DNA of 52,449 nucleotides from NCBI GenBank assembly GCA_900541725.1, contig UQLB01000017.1, positions 1-52,449 of the forward strand, written 5' to 3'. This DNA comes from an uncultured Collinsella sp. (lineage in GTDB: Bacteria > Actinomycetota > Coriobacteriia > Coriobacteriales > Coriobacteriaceae). Shown piece by piece: positions 21,500 through 30,181 of the stretch. Every line of letters begins with the position of its first letter. The stretch's first letter is position 1. A model generated the notes under the pieces. That model saw nothing but the letters and a program-made list of their open reading frames with translations, ran no database searches and was not told the DNA's origin. The position numbers and the translations under genes are program-made.

Positions 21500-21600
21500 C
21501 TCACCTCGCCGATACATACTGTCTGGCGAATCGTTTGTCAACGAATTCGGTGAACGGTAGTAAATACCGTTCAAGCGTATGTATGTATCGGTCGCCGAGC
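21500..21600 (+). promoter_or_regulatory. Three-way-junction leader or operator region
   Basis: Three nested inverted repeats fit one fold. Outer helix: CGATACATAC (21510-21519) with GTATGTATCG (21581-21590). First arm: CGAATCGTT with AACGAATTCG (one bulged base, about 21527-21550). Second arm: TGAACGGTA (21551-21559) with TACCGTTCA (21565-21573), loop GTAAA. Together they make a compact three-way junction in the 5' untranslated region. The last arm alone is also a good candidate operator palindrome for a DNA-binding repressor. No known riboswitch class was recognised, and no T-run terminator follows before the start codon. Confidence 0.5.
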
Positions 21601-21709
21601 GCGGCACCTCAGTTGGGTTCGTCGGTAGGTAAGGTATATATCGTCCGCAAGTTGCGCGGGGGCAAGTCTAGGTGCTCCCGAGTAAGATTCTCTATTGATA
21701 GGAGAAGAC

Positions 21710-23323
21710 ATGGCCATCATCAACAAGGGTATGTCCAGGCGTTCGTTCCTCGGCCTCACCGGCAGCGTCGCTGCTGTCGCAGGGCTTGGTCTCACCGGCT
21801 GCGGTGGCAGCTCTAGCGACGAGGGTTCCGCTTCCGGTTCCACCGATTCCGCCAACCGTGGCGGCGGCGTGATCACCGCTGGTTCCGCTTACGCTCCGTC
21901 CAGCTTCGATCCCGCCAGCACCGGCTCCGCTGTGGGCCTGGGTGCTAACTGGCACGTCGTCGAGGGCCTCTACGGCATCGATTACCACGACTACAGCACC
22001 TTCAACGAGCTCGCCACCGACGATCCTAAGTCCGTGGACGACACCACTTTCGAGGTCACCATCCGCAAGGGCGCCAAGTTCTCCGATGGCACCGAGGTCA
22101 CCGCTGACGATGTCGTTGCCTCCTACACCGCTTGCGCCGCTTCCGCTACCTATGCTCCGTTCTTCCAGCCCTTCGAGTCCATCGAGGCCAAGGACGCCAG
22201 CACCGTGACGGTCAAGACCAAGGTCCCCAACTTCTCCCTGCTCAAGGATCGTCTGGCCATCGTCCGCGTTACCCCGGCCACTCAGACCGAGGAGGATCGC
22301 GCCAAGCAGCCGATCGGCTCCGGCCCCTGGATGTACGACTCTATCTCCGATACCGAGATTACCCTGGTTCCCAATCCTGAGTACAACGGTGAGTATGCTG
22401 CCGAGGATAAGAAGATCCAGTACAGCATCCTGACCGACCCCACCGCTCGCGTTACCGCTCAGCAGGAGGGCTCCACGCTCGTTATGGAGCTCGTTACCGC
22501 TGACGCCGTCGACCAGCTTGAGAGCGCCGGCTGCAAGATCGATAACGTTCAGGGTTTCGGCACCCGCTTCATCATGTTCAACGTCGCCAAGGAGCCTTGG
22601 AACAACGTCAAGGTCCGTCAGGCTGTCATGTATGCGCTCGACACCGAGAAGATGGTCAGCAACACCTTCGCCGGCCTTGCCACCGCTGCCAGCTGCTACC
22701 TGCCCAAGAGCTTCACCAACTATCATGAGGCTTCCACGGTGTACAAGACCGACGCCAAGAAGGCTAAGAAGCTCATCGAGGAGTCTGGCATCACCCCGGG
22801 TGCCATCACCCTGCGCACCACCGACAACGAGCAGATTAAGGGCATGGCCGCCCAGGTCAAGAACGACCTCGACGCTCTCGGCTTCGATGTGACCATCCAG
22901 ACCGATACCTCGCCGGCCACCTACGCTGCCATCGACGGCGGCGAGGCCTACGATATCCTCCTTGCCCCTGGCGATCCTTCCTGCTTCGGCGCCGACCCCG
23001 ACCTGCTGCTCAACTGGTGGTACGGCGACAACGTCTGGATGCAGACCCGTTGCCCGTGGAAGGAGTCCGCTGAGTGGCAGAAGCTCCACAGTCTCATGGA
23101 CGAGGCTCTTGCCGCCGAGGGCGACGAGCAGCAGAAGAAGTGGAACGAGTGCTTCGACATCATTGCCGACAACGCCGTTCTGTACCCCGTTGTCCACGTC
23201 AAGACCGTCTCCGCTTCCTGGGACGATCCGTCCACTGCGCCCAACGGCGAGGCCCTCGATGGCTTCAAGGGCATCGGCACGACGAGCATGTCCTTCAGGG
23301 GCGTTGCGACCGTCAAGGCGTAA
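21710..23323 (+). CDS. Extracellular solute-binding lipoprotein, family 5 (SatA-like position)
   Basis: A 537-residue binding protein of the peptide/nickel (SBP_bac_5) family. The N-terminus carries twin arginines (Arg10-Arg11 in SRRSFLG), a hydrophobic stretch and a lipobox LTGC with Cys31, so it is probably a Tat-exported lipoprotein. A Ser/Gly-rich linker follows (32-55). The family segment TFEVTIRKGAKFSDGTEVTADDVVAS lies near residue 120. It heads the operon behind a structured leader. With downstream nan-type genes and a fused permease-ATPase, the likely ligand is sialic acid rather than peptide. This is inference, since the fold itself does not tell. ATG 21710 has GGAG 5 nt upstream. 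Confidence 0.9.
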   Translation: MAIINKGMSRRSFLGLTGSVAAVAGLGLTGCGGSSSDEGSASGSTDSANRGGGVITAGSAYAPSSFDPASTGSAVGLGANWHVVEGLYGIDYHDYSTFNELATDDPKSVDDTTFEVTIRKGAKFSDGTEVTADDVVASYTACAASATYAPFFQPFESIEAKDASTVTVKTKVPNFSLLKDRLAIVRVTPATQTEEDRAKQPIGSGPWMYDSISDTEITLVPNPEYNGEYAAEDKKIQYSILTDPTARVTAQQEGSTLVMELVTADAVDQLESAGCKIDNVQGFGTRFIMFNVAKEPWNNVKVRQAVMYALDTEKMVSNTFAGLATAASCYLPKSFTNYHEASTVYKTDAKKAKKLIEESGITPGAITLRTTDNEQIKGMAAQVKNDLDALGFDVTIQTDTSPATYAAIDGGEAYDILLAPGDPSCFGADPDLLLNWWYGDNVWMQTRCPWKESAEWQKLHSLMDEALAAEGDEQQKKWNECFDIIADNAVLYPVVHVKTVSASWDDPSTAPNGEALDGFKGIGTTSMSFRGVATVKA

Positions 23324-23385
23324 GACTCGCTTGAGTCTGTATGCAGGATGTCGGTCATTGGGGCCGTATCCTCATAGTTGAAACA

Positions 23386-23440
23386 AAGACCCGGGCGGCA
23401 ACGATGTCGCTCGGGTCTTGTAATGAGTACCCGTACTCAT
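23386..23440 (+). repeat. Two adjacent hairpins after the binding-protein gene
   Basis: AAGACCCG (23386-23393) pairs with CGGGTCTT (23412-23419), extended by GCG/CGC inside. Immediately after, ATGAGTAC (23423-23430) faces GTACTCAT (23433-23440). There is no T-run. Such structures after a binding-protein gene often leave that gene more abundantly expressed than the permeases, by partial termination or mRNA protection. Confidence 0.6.
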
Positions 23441-23480
23441 ATACCAGTTGGTCCTACCGACAAAAGAAAGGGGAGAGAAC

Positions 23481-24437
23481 GTGAACAACTTGCTACGTTT
23501 GATTGGAAGGCGTCTTGTGGCGCTGCCGATCATGGCATTGGGCGTCACCGTCCTGGTGTTCTTCCTTATGTCGTTCTCCAAGACCGACCCCGCCTACACG
23601 GCGTTGGGTGACGGTGCCTCGCCCGAGGCGGTTGCCGAGTACCATGAGAAGTATGGTCTGGACGACCCCTGGCCCGTGCGCTACGTGCGCTATATGGGCG
23701 ATCTGATCCATGGCGACATGGGCACCTATGGTGCTGCTCGCAACTCAGTTGCCAAGCGCATCTCCACGGCCCTGCCCGTCACGATGCAGCTGACCTTTAT
23801 CGGTCTTGCCATCGGTGCGGTCGTTTCGTTTTTGCTCGGCGTCATCGCGGCACTGTATCGCGACAAATGGCCGGACCAAGTGATCCGCGTCTTTTCCATC
23901 GCCGGCTTGGCAACCCCGTCGTTCTGGCTTGCCGTTCTGTTGATCCTGCTGTTCTCTTCCTACCTTAAGGTGCTCCCGGCATCGGGTGCTCTGCCTCACT
24001 TCACCACGAATCCGGTTGGCTATCTGGGACGTATGATCATGCCCGCTATCGCCTTGGCATTTCCGCTGACGGGCCAGATGACTCGTATCGTGCGTACCGC
24101 CATGGTCGAGGAGCTCGACAAGGATTATGTCCGTATGGCTCGCGGCGCCGGCGTTCCCGAGAAGGTCGTCGTCGGCATCAACGTTCTTCGCAATGCGCTG
24201 ATCACCCCGGTCACCACCCTCGGTCTTAAGATCGGTTACCTTATGGGCGGCGCCGTCGTCATCGAGGTTATCTTCAACCTCCCCGGCATGGGCACCGCGA
24301 TTCTGCAGGGCGTTCAGGGCAACGAGGCGAACCTGGTTCAGGGCGTCGTTATCGTCGTTGCTCTTGCCTTCATCATCATCAACATCGTGGTTGACATGCT
24401 CTACCTGCTCATCAACCCGCGCATCAGGACGGTGTAG
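23481..24437 (+). CDS. ABC transporter permease, DppB/SatB type
   Basis: A 318-residue inner-membrane permease with six predicted helices. The BPD_transp_1 coupling loop is visible as EELDKDYVRMARGAGVPEKVV (EAA motif) near residue 215, followed by the family's NALITPV and FNLPGMG segments. It forms the transmembrane pore together with the permease half of the next gene. GTG at 23481 is chosen because AAAGGGGAG lies 6-7 nt upstream; an ATG at 23448 in the same frame has no ribosome site. The stop is 3 nt before the next gene. Confidence 0.92.
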   Translation: MNNLLRLIGRRLVALPIMALGVTVLVFFLMSFSKTDPAYTALGDGASPEAVAEYHEKYGLDDPWPVRYVRYMGDLIHGDMGTYGAARNSVAKRISTALPVTMQLTFIGLAIGAVVSFLLGVIAALYRDKWPDQVIRVFSIAGLATPSFWLAVLLILLFSSYLKVLPASGALPHFTTNPVGYLGRMIMPAIALAFPLTGQMTRIVRTAMVEELDKDYVRMARGAGVPEKVVVGINVLRNALITPVTTLGLKIGYLMGGAVVIEVIFNLPGMGTAILQGVQGNEANLVQGVVIVVALAFIIINIVVDMLYLLINPRIRTV

Positions 24438-24440
24438 ATT

Positions 24441-26456
24441 ATGGTAAAGATTCGAGAGAAGCAAACCGAGCAGCTCGAGAAGGCTGCCTCCAAGGGGCTC
24501 AAGCTCGGTGGCTGGAAGAAGATGACGCTGTCTTCTAAGATTGCCGCCGTCGTGCTGGTGCTGGTCGCCCTGACTGCGATTCTGGCGCCCCTTCTTGCCC
24601 CCTATAGCCCGGTCGAGATCTTTACGGCTCGCCAGGCTCCCGGCAACGGATTTATCTTCGGTACCGACGATAAGGGTCGCGATATTCTGTCGCGTATGCT
24701 CTACGGTGGTCGTTACTCGCTGATTATCGGCTTTGGCGCCACTGCCATGGCTCTGGTCTGCGGCTCGGTCGTGGGCGCCCTTGCAGCGGTTTCGCGCAAG
24801 GCCGTCTCCGAGACGATCATGCGTATCTTGGACATCATCATGTCCATCCCGGGCATCGCCCTCGCGGCCGTCTTCGTCTCCATCCTGGGCAACTCCGTTC
24901 CGTCGATCATCTTCGCCATCGGCTTTATGTACACTCCGCAGATTGCCCGTATCGTGCGCGCCAACATCGTGTCCGAGTACGGCGAGGACTATGTCCGCGC
25001 GGTCATCGTTTCCGGCGCCAAGGCTCCGTGGATTTTGATCAAGCATGTTCTGCGTAACTGCATCGCCCCGATCATGGTCTTCACCGTTACCCTGGTCGCC
25101 GACGCCATCATCTTCGAGGCCTCGCTGACCTTCATCGGCGCTGGTATCCAGGAGCCCACCGCTACCTGGGGCAACATCCTCGCCGACGCCCGCGGCGGCG
25201 TGCTCGCCGGCCGTTGGTGGCAGGCGCTGTTCCCGGGCCTGGCCATCATGATCACCTGCCTGGCGCTCAACATCCTCTCCGAGGGCATTACCGACGCCAT
25301 GGCCGCTGCTCCCTCCGCCGCCCTGGATCCGACCGATTCCTCCAAGCGCCGCGAGGCCGACCTGCTGGTCTCCGACCCCGTTCGCGCCTATAAGGAGCAA
25401 GCCCAGTCCCTCTCCGCTCGCCTTGGCGCCCTGCGCGATGTCGAGCTCAAGCGTGACGATCGCCATGTGCCCGACGAGTCTGTCGAACCGATCCTTTCGG
25501 TCCGCGATTTCTGCATCCAGTTTGAGCACCACGGCGATATCAACGTCGTCGACCATGTCAACTTTGACGTCCGTCCTGGCCAGACTATGGGCCTGGTGGG
25601 CGAGTCCGGTTGCGGTAAGTCCATCACCACGCTGGCCATCATGGGCCTGACCGATGAGGACGAGCACCTTTCCGGCGAGGTCCTCTGGGAGGGCCGTGAC
25701 CTGCTCAAGATGAGCAAGAAGGAGTGGTTCGGCCTGCGCGGTACCGATATCGCTATGGTCTATCAGGACGCCCTGTCCTCGCTCAACCCCTCCATGCTCA
25801 TCTCTGCCCAGATGAAGCAGCTCACCAAGCGCGGCGGCACCCGCAGCGCCGAGGAACTCCTGGAGCTCGTGGGCCTCGACCCCAAGCGTACGCTCGAGAG
25901 CTACCCGCATGAGCTTTCCGGTGGCCAGCGTCAGCGTGTTCTGATCGCTATGGCCCTTACCCGCGACCCCAAACTGGTCATCTGTGACGAGCCCACGACC
26001 GCTCTGGACGTTACCGTCCAGAAGCAGGTCATCAAGCTGCTCAACGACCTTCAGGCCAAGCTCGGCTTTGCCATGATCTTCGTCTCGCACGACCTGGCGC
26101 TGGTCGCCGAGGTCGCCCATAACATCACGGTTATGTACGCCGGTCAGGTTATCGAGCAGGCACCCACCAAGGAGCTGCTCACCAACCCGATTCACGAGTA
26201 CACCCGCGGTCTTCTGGGTTCCGTTCTGTCCATCGAGAGCGGTTCGGGCCGCCTGCACCAGGTGCCCGGCGCCGTTCCGAGCCCGCGCGATTTCCCCAAG
26301 GGCGATCGCTTCGCGCCCCGCTCGAGCCATCCGCGTATTGGCCTGGACACCCGTCCGGTCTTCAAGCGCGTTCCCGGCACCGAGCACTTCTATTCCGAGC
26401 TCCCCGACGAGGTGCTCAAGGCAAATGGTTTGACCCCTCACGCGGAGGTGATGTAG
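24441..26456 (+). CDS. Permease-ATPase fusion of a peptide-family ABC transporter (SatC-like)
   Basis: A 671-residue natural fusion. Residues 1-290 form a DppC-type permease (first helix 34-53, GTDDKGRDILSR at 74-85, EAA loop GEDYVRAVIVSGAKAP at 181-196). After a charged linker (295-345), residues 348-610 form an ATPase with Walker A GESGCGKS (387-394), signature LSGGQRQR (492-499) and CDEPTT Walker B. The C-terminal tail has the GAVPSPRDFPKGDRFAPRS region of Opp/Dpp ATPases, but the cysteines usual there are replaced. Permease-ATPase fusion between a permease and a lone ATPase is the reported layout of SatABCD-type sialic acid importers. Confidence 0.93.
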   Translation: MVKIREKQTEQLEKAASKGLKLGGWKKMTLSSKIAAVVLVLVALTAILAPLLAPYSPVEIFTARQAPGNGFIFGTDDKGRDILSRMLYGGRYSLIIGFGATAMALVCGSVVGALAAVSRKAVSETIMRILDIIMSIPGIALAAVFVSILGNSVPSIIFAIGFMYTPQIARIVRANIVSEYGEDYVRAVIVSGAKAPWILIKHVLRNCIAPIMVFTVTLVADAIIFEASLTFIGAGIQEPTATWGNILADARGGVLAGRWWQALFPGLAIMITCLALNILSEGITDAMAAAPSAALDPTDSSKRREADLLVSDPVRAYKEQAQSLSARLGALRDVELKRDDRHVPDESVEPILSVRDFCIQFEHHGDINVVDHVNFDVRPGQTMGLVGESGCGKSITTLAIMGLTDEDEHLSGEVLWEGRDLLKMSKKEWFGLRGTDIAMVYQDALSSLNPSMLISAQMKQLTKRGGTRSAEELLELVGLDPKRTLESYPHELSGGQRQRVLIAMALTRDPKLVICDEPTTALDVTVQKQVIKLLNDLQAKLGFAMIFVSHDLALVAEVAHNITVMYAGQVIEQAPTKELLTNPIHEYTRGLLGSVLSIESGSGRLHQVPGAVPSPRDFPKGDRFAPRSSHPRIGLDTRPVFKRVPGTEHFYSELPDEVLKANGLTPHAEVM

Positions 26457-27284
26457 ATGAGCGAGACCGCAGTCAACGGCGTCGAGCCGATCATCTTCCT
26501 TGATGACGTCCACGTCACCTTTAGGACCCGTACCGGTTCGATTCTGCACCCCAACCTGGTTCACGCCGTCCAGGGTGTAACGATTAAGCTCATGCCCGGT
26601 CAGACGATCGGCATCGTCGGCGAGTCCGGTTGCGGTAAGTCCACCACCGCCAACGTCATGTGCGGCCTGCAGGCCCCCACGAGCGGCAAGGTCTACTTTA
26701 AGGGCAAGGACGTTACCAAACGTACCGCCGAGGACCGTCGCCACATGGGTCGCGTCATCTCGGTCGTGTTCCAGAACCCGGCCACGGCGCTCAACCCCCG
26801 CATGGTCGTTCGCGAGCAGCTGCTCGACCCCATGCGCGTCCACAACCTGGGTACCGAGGCCGAGCAGGAGAAGCGCGTCAAGGAACTCTTGGAGCTCACC
26901 GGTCTGCCCAGCTCCGCTGCCGAGGTTCTTCCCGGTCAGCTTTCGGGCGGCCAGCGCCAGCGCGTGGCAATTGCCCGTGCCCTGTCGCTGAACCCCGATG
27001 CCATCATCGCCGACGAGCCCACCTCGGCTCTGGACGTTTCGGTCCGCGCGCAGATTCTGAACCTGCTGACCGACCTTAAGAAGGAGCTCGGCCTGGCCAT
27101 GGTGTTTATCAGCCATGACATCCAGACGGTCCGCTATATCTCTGATGACATCATCGTTATGAATGGCGGCAAGATCGTCGAGCAGGGCGAGGCCAAGCAG
27201 GTCTTCCAGCACCCCCAGGACCCCTACACCAAGATGCTGCTCGGCGCTGCACCGTCGCTGCTGCATCCCAAGCTCGGCGAGTAG
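26457..27284 (+). CDS. ABC transporter ATPase, DppF/SatD type
   Basis: A 275-residue ATPase with Walker A GESGCGKS (55-62), a Q-loop VFQNPATALNPR, signature LSGGQRQR and Walker B ADEPTSALD. It pairs with the ATPase half of the upstream fusion to energise import. It stops soon after the D-loop and H-loop region (FISHD) and lacks the cysteine-bearing oligopeptide-type C-terminal extension. Start ATG abuts the TAG of the fusion gene, with GGAGGTGA 6 nt upstream. Confidence 0.92.
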   Translation: MSETAVNGVEPIIFLDDVHVTFRTRTGSILHPNLVHAVQGVTIKLMPGQTIGIVGESGCGKSTTANVMCGLQAPTSGKVYFKGKDVTKRTAEDRRHMGRVISVVFQNPATALNPRMVVREQLLDPMRVHNLGTEAEQEKRVKELLELTGLPSSAAEVLPGQLSGGQRQRVAIARALSLNPDAIIADEPTSALDVSVRAQILNLLTDLKKELGLAMVFISHDIQTVRYISDDIIVMNGGKIVEQGEAKQVFQHPQDPYTKMLLGAAPSLLHPKLGE

Positions 27285-27300
27285 TCTCGCTTTCCCTCCC

Positions 27301-27328
27301 GTGCGCCCGGTTCCCTTGCCGGGCGCAC
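27301..27328 (+). repeat. Strong hairpin between transporter and esterase genes
   Basis: GTGCGCCCGG (27301-27310) and CCGGGCGCAC (27319-27328) form a perfect 10-bp G/C-rich stem with an 8-nt loop. No T-run follows, so it is more likely a processing or stability element than a full terminator. Confidence 0.6.
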
Positions 27329-27364
27329 CTCCGTTGCGATTTCGAAAGGTTGGGTTCACGAGCC

Positions 27365-28342
27365 ATGCCAAGTGCTCAGGAGCTGCAACATCAATTTGGT
27401 GAATATCGAGGCGCCATGCCCCGTCCATCAGATTTCGATCTCTTTTGGAAGGACCGCATGGCCGAGGCCGACGCCGTCGGGCTTGACTATGCGATCGAGA
27501 CGGCATCGGTCACCGATGCCGTGACCTGCCAGCTTTTCGACCTCTGGTATACCGGCATGTGTGGCGCTCGCCTGCATGCCAAGTACCTTAAACCCGTCTC
27601 GGACGAGCCCGTGCCATTGGTACTTCAGTTCCATGGGTATCCGGGTGCAAGCCGCAGCTGGTTTGAGCAGGCGTCGTTTGCGGGCATGGGCATGGCGCTC
27701 ATCGCGCTTGACTGTCCTGGTCAGGGCGGTCCCTCCGAGGATATTGGCGGATTTGAGGGTACGACGGTCGCGGGCCATATTGTCGCCGGTATCGACGGCG
27801 ATCCGGCCAACCTCTACTATGTCCGTCTGCACCAGGACATTCGCATCCTGTGCCGTATCGTTCGCGAGCTCGAGGGCATCGATTTAGCCCGTGTGTTTGT
27901 GAACGGCGCGTCGCAGGGCGGCGGTTTGGGCATTGCGACCTGTGCACTTAACAGCGAGCTTATCAATCGCGCCGCCATCCTCTATCCCTTCCTGTCGGAT
28001 TTCCGCTTGGTCTGGGATTTGGATGCCGACGACATTGCCTACGAGGGCCTGCGCTATTGGTCTCGCTGGTTTGACGAGGATTCGACTCGTATCGAGGAAG
28101 CCTATGCCAAACTGGCGTACTTCGATTCCAAGAACTTTGCCCCTATGGTCAAATGCCCCGTCCTGTTTGGTACGGGCACGGCGGATATCGTCTGTCCGCC
28201 GGCAACGCAGTTTGCGGTGTACAACAACCTGTCCTGTGAAAAGCGTCATGAGTTCTTTGAAGGCTTTGGCCACGAGGAGATTCAGGATTTTGACGATCTG
28301 ATCATTCCGTTTTTCTGCAAGGGAGGGGAGGCTCATGTCTAA
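27365..28342 (+). CDS. Acetylxylan-esterase-like (CE7) alpha/beta hydrolase
   Basis: A 325-residue hydrolase of the AXE1/cephalosporin-C deacetylase type, which removes acetyl groups from small carbohydrates. The oxyanion segment FHGYPG is at 89-94, the nucleophile elbow GASQGG at 181-186 (Ser183), the acid Asp274 in GTGTADIVCPP and the base His303 in FGHEE, so a full triad is present. The CE7 RGQ motif is PGQ here (118-120). Within a sialic acid locus it might deacetylate O-acetylated sialic acids after uptake (no signal peptide seen), but that is inference. Start choice is uncertain: ATG 27365 lies 15 nt after AAAGG, and TTG 27350 is too close. Confidence 0.85.
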   Translation: MPSAQELQHQFGEYRGAMPRPSDFDLFWKDRMAEADAVGLDYAIETASVTDAVTCQLFDLWYTGMCGARLHAKYLKPVSDEPVPLVLQFHGYPGASRSWFEQASFAGMGMALIALDCPGQGGPSEDIGGFEGTTVAGHIVAGIDGDPANLYYVRLHQDIRILCRIVRELEGIDLARVFVNGASQGGGLGIATCALNSELINRAAILYPFLSDFRLVWDLDADDIAYEGLRYWSRWFDEDSTRIEEAYAKLAYFDSKNFAPMVKCPVLFGTGTADIVCPPATQFAVYNNLSCEKRHEFFEGFGHEEIQDFDDLIIPFFCKGGEAHV

Positions 28343-29186
28343 GTGCGAGAGCAATGTCAATGAGCTGATTGTCTCCGACCTTGTGGGGATTCCCGGAACG
28401 GTCTCGTCAAGGCTCGCTGATTTCCGGGATTGGCGCGGTGATGCTTCTGCGGATGTTTCCGAATTTGAGATAGCCGCTTCGGACCTTGAGGCTTGCGGGC
28501 CGAGTATTACGGCGATCGATTTCGCCAATCCGTATGCCCGCTACTCCGAGGTTTCCTTTGAGCTTGGTGGCGATGTGGTCCACGCACGTTTGATCGAGCC
28601 TGCCGGTCGCGCCCGAGCATCCGAGCTGGTGCCGCTATGTCTGATGTTTCACGACATCGACCGACCCGTGCGGGGATGGCATCACATGACGAGGTTTGCG
28701 GCCATGGGATATGCCGTGCTTGCGCTGAACGATGAGGCGATTGGACCCAGCGATCTGCGGCAGGGGATTACCTCGCCTGCTTTTGTCGAGCGCGTCCGTT
28801 GGGGTTGCGCGCTGGCGAAGGTGGCGCGCAATCTTGATGGCATGGACCCCGACCGCATCTTTGCATGGGGCGAGGGCCTTGGCGGCGGAGTCGCGCTGGC
28901 GGTTTCTGCTCTGGACGAGCGGGGCCTCGCCTGCACGGCGGTTGCCAATCCGTTTCCTGGTGGCCTCGAGGCGCTGTCGTCTCGGGTGCGCGGATCGGTG
29001 CTCATGGGCACATCGCTTATGGATACCGTGAGCGATCCTAAGGATCAGTTTGCCGTATTCAACGGTCTTGAGTGTGACCGGAGGCATATCATCTATGCAA
29101 AATACGCTCACGAGCGCATCAATGCGTTCGAAAACGAAGTCGTCGACTTTTTTAACCAAACGTTCTACTCGTGTTCTTTGGCCTAG
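28335..29186 (+). CDS. Nucleophile-less paralogue of the CE7-like esterase
   Basis: A 283-residue alpha/beta-hydrolase-like protein overlapping the upstream esterase by 8 nt and preceded by GGGAGGGGAGG. It aligns with that protein over most of its length (FAAMGYAVLALND against FAGMGMALIALDC; DQFAVFNGLECDRRH against TQFAVYNNLSCEKRH). The nucleophile elbow GASQGG is GEGLGG here, with Gly181 where Ser183 stands in the partner. Asp230 and His259 still occupy the acid and base positions, and the GQGG motif is lost. It is probably catalytically inactive as an esterase and may be a regulatory or structural partner. No frameshift is visible; codon usage matches the neighbours. Confidence 0.8.
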   Translation: MSKCESNVNELIVSDLVGIPGTVSSRLADFRDWRGDASADVSEFEIAASDLEACGPSITAIDFANPYARYSEVSFELGGDVVHARLIEPAGRARASELVPLCLMFHDIDRPVRGWHHMTRFAAMGYAVLALNDEAIGPSDLRQGITSPAFVERVRWGCALAKVARNLDGMDPDRIFAWGEGLGGGVALAVSALDERGLACTAVANPFPGGLEALSSRVRGSVLMGTSLMDTVSDPKDQFAVFNGLECDRRHIIYAKYAHERINAFENEVVDFFNQTFYSCSLA

Positions 29187-29254
29187 ACGGCCTGGACACT
29201 GCCAACAAGAGTGGGTGGCATAGGGCCGCCCGCCAGACAACTAAGGAGATTCTT

Positions 29255-30175
29255 GTGGCAACTCAGAAATTCACCGGCGTTATCCCTCCCGTCGTTGTTC
29301 CCGATACCGAAGATCACCAGCTCGACGTTGCCTCCTTTGAGCGCAGCATCAACCGCATGATCGATGCCGGCGTCGATGGCCTGTTCTTCTTGGGATCCTC
29401 GGGCGAGGTCGTCTTCTCCACCGACGAGCGCCGTCGCCAGATTATCGCCGAGGCCGTTCGTATCGTCGACCACCGTGTGCCTGTTCTGGTCGGCATCATC
29501 GATACCGAGACCGAGCGCATGATTGAGCACGGCAAGGTCGCCCAGGAGCTGGGCGCCGATGCCCTCGTCGCCACCTGCCCGTTCTATGCCCTGCAGGGCA
29601 TGACCGAGGTCGAGGAGCACTTCCGTATCCTGCACGAGGAGCTTGACCTGCCCATCTTCGCCTATGACATTCCCGTCTGCGTTCACACCAAGCTCCCCTG
29701 GAAGCTCCTTGCCAAGCTCGGCGCCGAGGGCGTCCTTGCTGGCGTCAAGGATTCCTCGGGTGATGACATCTCGTTCCGCTACCTCGTTCAGGAGAACGAG
29801 AAGAACGGCCATCCGATGAGCATTCTCACCGGTCACGAGGTTGTTGTCGACGGCGCCTACCTCGGTGGCGCCGACGGTTCCGTCCCGGGTCTCGCCAACG
29901 TTGAGCCCGAGGGCTACGTGCGTCAGTGGAAGGCCGCTCAGGCTGGTGACTGGGCTACCGTCAAGGCCGAGCAGGATCGCCTCAATGAGATTTCGCACAT
30001 CTGGGATGTCACCTCGGGCGTCCAGGGCTATGCCGGTGGCGTCGGCGCCTTCAAGACCGCTATGAACCTCATGGGCATCTTCGACAGCCCGACCATGCCG
30101 CGCCCGGTGAAGGCCATGACCGGCGAGAACGTCGAGGCGATTAAGAAGGTCCTCCAGGACAACGGTCTCCTGTAA
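29255..30175 (+). CDS. DapA/NanA-family class I aldolase, probable N-acetylneuraminate lyase
   Basis: A 306-residue (beta/alpha)8 lyase of the dihydrodipicolinate synthase superfamily. The carboxylate-binding motif is GSSGE (47-51), Tyr137 lies in YDIP, and the Schiff-base Lys165 lies in GVKDSSGD. In this family the enzyme cleaves or joins pyruvate and an aldehyde. Being next to NanK and NanE, the expected reaction is splitting N-acetylneuraminate into ManNAc and pyruvate. However, the motifs are not the textbook NanA ones (GSTGE, GVKFTSSD), so a related sialic or sugar acid remains possible. GTG 29255 is chosen because TAAGGAG lies 6 nt upstream. Confidence 0.82.
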   Translation: MATQKFTGVIPPVVVPDTEDHQLDVASFERSINRMIDAGVDGLFFLGSSGEVVFSTDERRRQIIAEAVRIVDHRVPVLVGIIDTETERMIEHGKVAQELGADALVATCPFYALQGMTEVEEHFRILHEELDLPIFAYDIPVCVHTKLPWKLLAKLGAEGVLAGVKDSSGDDISFRYLVQENEKNGHPMSILTGHEVVVDGAYLGGADGSVPGLANVEPEGYVRQWKAAQAGDWATVKAEQDRLNEISHIWDVTSGVQGYAGGVGAFKTAMNLMGIFDSPTMPRPVKAMTGENVEAIKKVLQDNGLL

Positions 30176-30181
30176 AGCTTC

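Noticed and set aside
23745..27506. A 1253-codon open frame on the minus strand opposite the transporter operon
   Set aside because: It is a mirror of G/C-biased codon usage in the plus-strand genes. It is rich in Asp, Gly, His, Arg without recognisable domains, spans several real genes and has no ribosome site.
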